NCBI GenBank assembly: GCA_004554425.1
Contig: SFMI01000057.1
Location: 1-11,565, forward strand
Reading direction: 5' to 3'
Origin: Candidatus Saccharimonadota bacterium
GTDB lineage: Bacteria; Eremiobacterota; Xenobia; Xenobiales; Xenobiaceae
Length of the DNA stretch: 11,565 nt
Made by a program: the position numbers and the translations under genes. Positions 7,120-11,565 of the stretch are shown here, piece by piece. Every line of letters begins with the position of its first letter. Position 1 is the stretch's first letter. Below the pieces are notes generated by a model that saw nothing but the letters and a program-made list of their open reading frames with translations, ran no database searches and had not been told where the DNA came from.

Positions 7120-7162
7120 GAAAAGCAATACCGACTGCCAATATTTAGCCTATTGCAATCGG
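7120..7162 (-). terminator. Hairpin between the M16 genes and plsY, possible terminator or attenuator
   Basis: On the minus strand CCGATTGCAATA pairs with TATTGGCAGTCGG, with one bulged G and one G-T pair, around a GGCTAAA loop. The wobble pair forms only in the minus-strand RNA, supporting that direction. The following T tract is weak and interrupted (TATTGCTTTTC). The loop holds part of the recurring TAGGCTAA motif, so the element may have another role. Confidence 0.4.
7140..7153 (-). promoter_or_regulatory. Recurring intergenic motif, copy 2 (TAGGCTAAATAT), upstream of plsY
   Basis: The minus strand reads ATAGGCTAAATATT about 60 bases before the plsY ATG. It differs from the copy before rarA only by one A in the A run. 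It lies inside the hairpin described at 7120-7162, and no -35 element is visible at the proper distance. Confidence 0.35.
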
Positions 7163-7186
7163 CTCCCCTGCTGACTAGCAAGCTCT

Positions 7187-8617
7187 TTACCAATCAAAAT
7201 AGAAACGTCCACCAGGTCTGGCCATAATCAAAGTAGGCTCGCGCAAATATTCATTGGCTACCCTTTTAACATCAGCTACGGTGACACGTTGCAATTCTTG
7301 TAATTTGCGAGCGTCACTTTCGTAGCCGGCGCCAGAAAGTTCAGCCATGCCTAAATGCAAAGCTCTGCCACTCATACTCTCCCTTTCCAATAAATACATA
7401 CCCAGCAATTTTTCTTTAGTTTCGGCCAACTCTAATTCGCTCATGCCATCTTTTTTTAACTTATCTATCTCAGCAAGCATACGTCGTCTGGCTATTCCAA
7501 CTGAACTAGGCTTGGTAATTACATGACACAAAAGATGCGAAGGGCCCAAAAGTTCTGGATATCTGGCTCCCACTTCATAGGCCAATCCTCTATTTTCACG
7601 CAATTGAGTCCAAAGGCGCGAGCTTAGTCCGGCGCCTAAAGCTCCGTAAATAACTTGCATAGGTGCATAATCAGAGCTTTGTAAAGAAGGAGCTTGATAT
7701 CCAAGCAAAACCCAAGCCAATTCCGATTGGGAGTATAAATAAACTTCTTTTTCGGAAGCTTGTGGCTCCCATTGAACTTCCAAAATTTTTTCCCGAGCCG
7801 GTATTAAAGAGCTACAATCTGAAGCTACTTCTGCACGCACTCTATGCCCATTAAGTCGACCAGCTGCAGTTATTACCGTGCGATCAGGAGTGAAATTATT
7901 TTTAAAATAGGCACTAACATCAGCAGCTGTAGCCCTTTTTAAAATCAATGGTACTACTTGCGGCGAGCGCTTATAAGGATGCAATCTATAAAAGCAACTC
8001 AAGAAAATATCATAAAGCTGATCGGAAGTACCGCCGCCCTCTCCCATACGATTCAAAGTTTGTTCACGGGCCCTTTGTAATTCAGCTTCGGAAAAATTGG
8101 GATTAGACACCGCTTTACATAAACGGCGCAACATAAACATATAATTGACTGGTGATGTGGTAATGCTCAAGCGGCTATAATCGGCCGAAGCCCCATCATC
8201 GACCAAGGTACCAGTAATTTCTACAACATCGTCACCTTCACTGTCGTTGGAAATACGATTGTTGAGCATTTTTAAAATTAAAAAATTGTACCCTTGTAAA
8301 TTGCTGCCTTCTTGGCTAACTCCACAACGCACCAAATAATCAAGCACAACTAAATTTTCGCTGGGAGCTTCTAAAGTTAAGCACGCCAAACCATTGGGTA
8401 AGACATATTTTTTTACAGCCGCAGTAGCAGCCGACGCCGCCGAAGTTCCGGAAAGCGAAAAATTGTCAATTTTATAAGTAGCTGACGTAGGTCGATTGTA
8501 ACTAGGCAGCGCGGGTAACTTTAAATTGCTTTCTTTGAACTGGTCAGCATAAACGGCCGAAGTTAGAAAAGCAACAAAAATAAATCCGGTGGCAATTTGT
8601 GTAAAAACTTTGAACAT
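7187..8617 (-). CDS. M16 family peptidase-like protein, zinc-site-lacking partner chain
   Basis: This is the second of two adjacent M16 (pitrilysin/MPP-like) genes, 476 residues with the two-domain M16B layout. Residues 1-24 look like a signal peptide ending near VYA, so it is probably periplasmic. The position of the HxxEH zinc motif reads NFLIL (about 111-115), and no downstream glutamate ligand is evident, so the chain cannot be a zinc peptidase alone. It keeps the second-half block LGAGLSSRLWTQLR plus ENRGLAYEVGARY (about 327-353), containing the Arg/Tyr pair that binds substrate in the family. Together with the upstream gene this matches heterodimeric M16B peptidases in which one chain supplies zinc and the other supplies Arg/Tyr. 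The gap to that gene is 15 bases, and AAAGG precedes the ATG, so they are one operon. Confidence 0.88.
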   Translation of the reverse strand: MFKVFTQIATGFIFVAFLTSAVYADQFKESNLKLPALPSYNRPTSATYKIDNFSLSGTSAASAATAAVKKYVLPNGLACLTLEAPSENLVVLDYLVRCGVSQEGSNLQGYNFLILKMLNNRISNDSEGDDVVEITGTLVDDGASADYSRLSITTSPVNYMFMLRRLCKAVSNPNFSEAELQRAREQTLNRMGEGGGTSDQLYDIFLSCFYRLHPYKRSPQVVPLILKRATAADVSAYFKNNFTPDRTVITAAGRLNGHRVRAEVASDCSSLIPAREKILEVQWEPQASEKEVYLYSQSELAWVLLGYQAPSLQSSDYAPMQVIYGALGAGLSSRLWTQLRENRGLAYEVGARYPELLGPSHLLCHVITKPSSVGIARRRMLAEIDKLKKDGMSELELAETKEKLLGMYLLERESMSGRALHLGMAELSGAGYESDARKLQELQRVTVADVKRVANEYLREPTLIMARPGGRFYFDW

Positions 8618-8632
8618 AAGCCTAGCCTTTCT

Positions 8633-10051
8633 TCAGCGCTTGGTTGCATAATTGCCCGGAGCGGATGTCTCTTCACTAGCGGAATTGACATTGTTAGTTT
8701 TTTTAGGAGGCTGACCGACTAATTTTACGCAGTAGTATCCTCCGCTTAAGTATTTATTGGCTGCCGCTATCACCTCATCTTTGGTTACGTTTTCAATTTC
8801 TTCCAAATAGCGATTGGTAAATTTCACATCATTAATAGAAGCATAAAAGCCTAAATTTTCGGCTTTGCCAGCGTTAGTCTCTTCTGAAAAAGAATAGTTG
8901 CTGCGTAAAAAGGCTTTAGCTCGACGCAAATCACGCTCGGTAAACTTACCTTGACACACAGAATCGGCAACAGATAGCAATTCACGCTTAATACGCTCTT
9001 CGTTGCCTACTTTGCCTATACCATAAATTGAAATTAAACCGGGGAAACGCTGAGTCAGAAATTGGACACCGCCATCTTGAATTTTGCCTTTTTTTACTAA
9101 CTCGCGCTGGATTAAAGAGCCACGTCCCAAACCTAACAAGAAAGACATAACATCCACTTGATAAATGTCAGGCTTATCATGAATAGAGGGCCCTATAAAA
9201 CCGACCATAATAAAGCTAGACTGTGCCTTAACTTCCTGAGTGTTTACTACTTCTTTTTCCGGCCTTTTTATGGAAGCATAATTACTGATAATGCGCTTTT
9301 GGGGGCGTGTAAAAGAAGAGAATTCTTCACGCAACACATTGAGCATTTCCGCGCTGTTAAAATCGCCTACTACAACTACGCTAGTACGTTCCGGAGAGAT
9401 AAAAGTATCGCGAAACTTCAGAAAATCAGGGCGATTAAAAGATTTTATGGTATATTCAGTGCCGATAATCGGTCTGGCATAAGGGTGATCGCCGTAAGCC
9501 ATTTCGCTAATTAGCTGATTCATGATACGCGCAGGGCTTTCTAAGTTCATACGATACTCTTCCAGAACAGCTTTGCGCTCTTGATCTATAGATTCTTGAT
9601 CCAATTCGGCATTTTTTAAAGCATCAGCCAAAAGGTGCATACCCTTAACAGCATTTTTACTGGGCAAGTTTATATAGTAGTGAGTAAAATCACGACTTGT
9701 AGAAGCATTGGTTTGTCCTCCCAGAGCTTCGATAGCCCTTTTAAATTGGTAGCCATTTAAAGTTGGAGTACCACGGAAAAACAGGTGCTCAAAAAAGTGA
9801 GATATACCCATAGTCTCCGGAGTCTCTTCAAAACCGCCTACTTTGCAAAATATATTAAGCGAACAAGTTGGAGAAGCATAATTTTCGGATAAAACCAAAA
9901 GCATACCGTTAGGCAATACTTCACTATAATAGTTTACTTTTTGCTGAGCCAGTGCCGGCCCCAAGCTGAATAAAACCGACACTAAAACAAATAAACCAAG
10001 CAGGCACTTTAAGCGCCCTTCTTTTTTAATAAAGGCTAACATTTTTTTCAT
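8633..10051 (-). CDS. M16 family zinc metallopeptidase, active chain
   Basis: This zinc-dependent peptidase contains HFFEH, the inverted HxxEH motif, 75 residues before a glutamate in AVLEEYRM that would be the third zinc ligand. Counted from the upstream ATG at 10075 these are H93, H97 and E173. The N-terminal stretch is basic then hydrophobic (LKCLLGLFVLVSVLFSLGPA) and ends ALA-QQ, a clear signal peptide, so export to the periplasm is likely. In the second half the family's Arg/Tyr block is degenerate (IQRELVKKGKIQDGGVQF), whereas the next gene keeps it. I prefer the start at 10051 (MKKML); the ATG at 10075 has no ribosome site, and 10042 is also possible. Substrates may be signal-peptide remnants, small peptides or misfolded exported proteins; none can be named. 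Confidence 0.93.
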   Translation of the reverse strand: MKKMLAFIKKEGRLKCLLGLFVLVSVLFSLGPALAQQKVNYYSEVLPNGMLLVLSENYASPTCSLNIFCKVGGFEETPETMGISHFFEHLFFRGTPTLNGYQFKRAIEALGGQTNASTSRDFTHYYINLPSKNAVKGMHLLADALKNAELDQESIDQERKAVLEEYRMNLESPARIMNQLISEMAYGDHPYARPIIGTEYTIKSFNRPDFLKFRDTFISPERTSVVVVGDFNSAEMLNVLREEFSSFTRPQKRIISNYASIKRPEKEVVNTQEVKAQSSFIMVGFIGPSIHDKPDIYQVDVMSFLLGLGRGSLIQRELVKKGKIQDGGVQFLTQRFPGLISIYGIGKVGNEERIKRELLSVADSVCQGKFTERDLRRAKAFLRSNYSFSEETNAGKAENLGFYASINDVKFTNRYLEEIENVTKDEVIAAANKYLSGGYYCVKLVGQPPKKTNNVNSASEETSAPGNYATKR

Positions 10052-10084
10052 ACTCTCTGATTGTACTATAAACATTAGCGAAAG

Positions 10085-10095
10085 ATATTAGCCTA
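10085..10095 (-). promoter_or_regulatory. Recurring intergenic motif, copy 3 (TAGGCTAATAT), upstream of the first M16 gene
   Basis: The minus strand reads TAGGCTAATAT about 35 bases before the preferred M16 start at 10051. It is the shortest of the three copies (two A residues instead of three or four). TAATAT is a fair -10 match and the distance suits a promoter, but no -35 is recognisable. Confidence 0.35.
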
Positions 10096-10143
10096 AACGA
10101 AATAGCTTAATTTTATTTTTTACTTCCAGACAAAATTTAAAAA

Positions 10144-10175
10144 TAAAAAAGCCCGAACTCTCGAGAGAGCCGAGC
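10144..10175 (-). terminator. Intrinsic terminator, second of two after the tRNA operon
   Basis: On the minus strand GCTCGG pairs with TTCGGGC (two G-T pairs that exist only in this direction), with an inner CTC/GAG stem, and is followed by TTTTTTATTTTT. Both flanks are A/T tracts, so it may also stop plus-strand transcription. It ends the tRNA unit ahead of the M16 genes. Confidence 0.75.
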
Positions 10176-10193
10176 TTTTTCTCACACATAGAG

Positions 10194-10233
10194 AAAAGGG
10201 CCGGTACGCGGGGGGGGGAAACGCTACCAGCCC
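10194..10233 (-). terminator. GC-rich hairpin with a C9 loop directly after tRNA-Glu, first terminator of the tandem
   Basis: On the minus strand GGGCTGGTA-GCG pairs with CGCGTACCGGCCC (one G-T pair, one bulged base) around a loop containing nine consecutive C residues, and is followed by TTTTCTC. It starts five bases after the encoded CCA of tRNA-Glu, as expected for a terminator or a 3'-processing structure. The homopolymer loop is unusual. Confidence 0.65.
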
Positions 10234-10237
10234 TAAA

Positions 10238-10314
10238 TGGTACCACGTGCGGGATTCGAACCCGCGATTTTCGCCGTGAGAGGGCGACGTCCTGATCCTC
10301 TAGACCAACGTGGC
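10238..10314 (-). tRNA. tRNA-Glu (anticodon CTC)
   Basis: The minus strand folds as a full cloverleaf. The acceptor stem GCCACGT / ACGTGGT closes with one terminal G-T pair, followed by discriminator A and encoded CCA. The anticodon stem TCGCC / GGCGA encloses the loop CTCTCAC, giving anticodon CTC (reads GAG). The T arm contains GGTTCGAATCC. It lies 7 bases downstream of tRNA-Gln on the same transcript. Confidence 0.96.
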
Positions 10315-10321
10315 ATGAAGT

Positions 10322-10395
10322 TGGCTGCCGAAGAAGGATTTGAACCCTCACGTACGGATCCAGAGTCCGCTGTCCTACCGTTAGACGATTCGGCA
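10322..10395 (-). tRNA. tRNA-Gln (anticodon CTG)
   Basis: This is a full cloverleaf on the minus strand. The acceptor stem TGCCGAA / TTCGGCA pairs perfectly, with the U1-A72 pair typical of bacterial glutamine tRNAs, discriminator G and encoded CCA. The anticodon loop CTCTGGA gives anticodon CTG (reads CAG). The T arm contains GGTTCAAATCC. It is the first gene of the tRNA pair, about 75 bases downstream of the predicted transcription start. Confidence 0.96.
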
Positions 10396-10475
10396 TCGTA
10401 GTCTTCACTACCATTTTACATTTTCTCTCGTTCTCGCTAGAAGCTTTTGTTTTGCTATCTCTTGGGAACGAGTGG

Positions 10476-10504
10476 ATTATATACACATAATATAGATTAG
10501 TCAA
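10476..10504 (-). promoter_or_regulatory. Sigma70-type promoter of the tRNA-Gln/tRNA-Glu operon
   Basis: On the minus strand TTGACT (-35, 10504-10499) and TATAAT (-10, 10481-10476) are separated by exactly 17 bases. Transcription would start near 10469. One mismatch to consensus in total indicates a strong promoter, as expected for stable RNA genes. Confidence 0.85.
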
Positions 10505-10522
10505 GAGCTTTTCTAAAAAAAT

Positions 10523-10554
10523 AAAAGTTTTAAATTGCAATATTAAGTTGAACA
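10523..10554 (-). repeat. Probable terminal inverted repeat (transposase 3' side) of the IS30 element
   Basis: The minus strand reads GTGTTCAACTTA then ATATTGCAATTT, starting 13 bases after the stop of the C-terminal remnant frame. This resembles the A/T-rich ends of IS30-family elements, which often contain GTTGCAxTTA-like and TTGCAAT/TTGACAAT-like blocks. The matching repeat would lie beyond the right edge, so pairing cannot be tested here. Confidence 0.4.
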
Positions 10555-10567
10555 CCTTTCCATAGCT

Positions 10568-11564
10568 TTATGAGTTGAGTATATTGCTTAATTCATCGTC
10601 AAAACTTTCTTGTGCTGTTCTATAACTGTTTACTGTCAGTGTAAGAACGTATAGAAGTATGCTTTTTTATAAAGCGGCGGAATAGACCATTTTGGTTTTC
10701 ATTTGTGCCTTTATCACCGGAACAGTAAGGACGAGCGTAATAAACGTAAGTCCCTTCAAGTTCTTCTAACTGGTATAGTTGGGAAAATTCGCTTCCATTG
10801 TCTGTCGTTATGCTCTTAAATACTTTATTAAAATTTTTTCCAAATTTATCTTTAAGCGCATAAAAGACGTTCATCACATAGGAACTGCTTTTACTTGGTA
10901 GCCGGTAAATCTTTGATTTTCTAGTTTTTCTCTCTACCATTGTAAGTAAGACATTATCGTCACTGCGATTGCCTATAACTAAATCACATTCCCAATGGCC
11001 AAATTCAAACCTTTCCTTTACAGAATCAGGCCTTTCTAAAATAGAACGTCCATATATTCGCTTTCTTTCGTGTACTACGCGCTTTTTTATTCTCTTTCGT
11101 CTTATCAATAGCGGAAGTTCTATGGCAAGAATCGGTACAATTAGCCCTTTGTTTACATAATTATACAATGTTTTTGTACAAACTATATCATCTCTAGAAA
11201 ATTCCCCTGTAAAAAGTGCCCTCCCAACGCATGCATCAAGCGACCAATTATTTTTCTTAAAGTTGTAATAAACATACTTTAGAAAAGCTTTTTTTAGAGA
11301 TGCAACACACCTTCGTCCACAGTTCTCCCGATTGTATTCATACGCAGCTTGACCATATTCAGCATAGTACCTAAACCTCGTTCCATTGCATATAGGTGTT
11401 AAGCCCCGTTTTATTTCATTTCGAACTGTGTTAACTGCGCAGCCTATTTCACGCGCTATACCACGTAACGAGCATCCTGCTCTTAACTTAGATTGAATTA
11501 TGCCTCTTTCATACTTGGTCAAATGAGAGTATTTCCTGCGAAGTTCATTTGTGATAGAATCCAT
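10568..11564 (-). pseudogene. IS30-family transposase with internal deletion and frameshift near the C-terminus
   Basis: The first frame runs 314 residues (11564-10620). It has an N-terminal helix-turn-helix (about residues 12-52, LTKYERGIIQSKLRAGCSLR, then IAREIGCAVNTVRNEI) and an RNase H-like DDE core with D194 (HWECDLVIG), D255 (TTDNGSEF) and E289 (KGTNENQNGLFRRF). It stops after SYTDSKQL, before the NxxPRKxLGY block that ends intact relatives. In a neighbouring frame (10627-10568) the DNA encodes SYRTAQESFDDELSNILNS, which resembles the authentic family ending (GYRTPxExFxxEL). About 20-30 residues between the two parts are missing. The element is therefore probably not transposition-competent. 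The ATG is the last codon in the window; its upstream region is not visible. Confidence 0.82.
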
Positions 11565-11565
11565 G

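Larger units (their letters stand above)
10523..11565 (-). mobile_element. IS30-family insertion sequence, degenerate and cut by the window edge
   Basis: It consists of the damaged transposase gene plus a likely terminal repeat at about 10523-10554. The other end lies beyond the window. The IS end is about 20 bases from the -35 box of the tRNA promoter, so the element sits directly upstream of the tRNA operon. Confidence 0.7.

Noticed and set aside
7008..7193. Minus-strand 61-codon frame overlapping the plsY start and the upstream gap
   Set aside because: It overlaps plsY in another frame and has no Shine-Dalgarno or family resemblance; the region contains a hairpin that explains it better.
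10427..10472. Inverted repeat CTCGTTC / GAACGAG upstream of tRNA-Gln
   Set aside because: The distal arm overlaps the predicted transcription start, so the RNA could not contain both arms fully; seven base pairs over a 32-base loop may be chance.
10088..10555. Open frame of 155 codons on the minus strand
   Set aside because: It runs straight through both tRNA genes, the promoter and two terminators, and has no protein-like composition. It is open by chance.

Overview
The window reads as ordinary chromosomal DNA from a moderately AT-rich, diderm (Gram-negative-type) bacterium. The diderm reading rests on two M16 peptidases with signal peptides and a PilU-type twitching-motility ATPase. I cannot place the organism with confidence; the mix of genes fits a poorly sampled phylum rather than a familiar model lineage. 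The standard code is used, and both tRNAs encode their CCA end. Every real gene lies on the minus strand, so the biological reading direction is from high to low coordinates.

In transcription order: (1) a damaged IS30-family element fills the right edge (11565 to about 10523). Its transposase keeps the DDE residues but has an internal deletion and frameshift before its C-terminus, and the IS end lies next to the next promoter. (2) A strong sigma70-like promoter (10476-10504) drives a tRNA-Gln(CTG) / tRNA-Glu(CTC) pair, followed by two terminator-like hairpins in tandem. (3) Two consecutive M16 peptidase genes (10051-7187) encode an active-site chain and a chain without the zinc site, probably a heterodimer in the periplasm. 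(4) plsY encodes the acyl-phosphate:glycerol-3-phosphate acyltransferase of phospholipid synthesis. (5) A pilU-like retraction ATPase gene is followed closely by an unrecognised 256-residue soluble protein. (6) A UPF0210/DUF711 protein has a PFL-like fold and no known function. (7) rarA and nfo form a DNA-maintenance pair, and nfo runs with a stop/start overlap into (8) the 5' part of a membrane-anchored family-5 solute-binding protein gene.

The left edge is not trustworthy sequence. Bases 1-98 are an exact reverse complement of 113-210 around a 14-base spacer, and this fold-back cuts into the solute-binding protein gene. Everything to the left of about base 93-99 is probably a chimera such as multiple-displacement amplification produces, although a real inverted duplication cannot be excluded from sequence alone.

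I found no CRISPR array, prophage, toxin-antitoxin pair or obvious new defence system. The least explained items are the unrecognised gene next to pilU, a recurring intergenic motif (TAGGCT, 2-4 A, then TAT) upstream of three genes, and the long N-terminal extension of RarA carrying a possible sliding-clamp motif.
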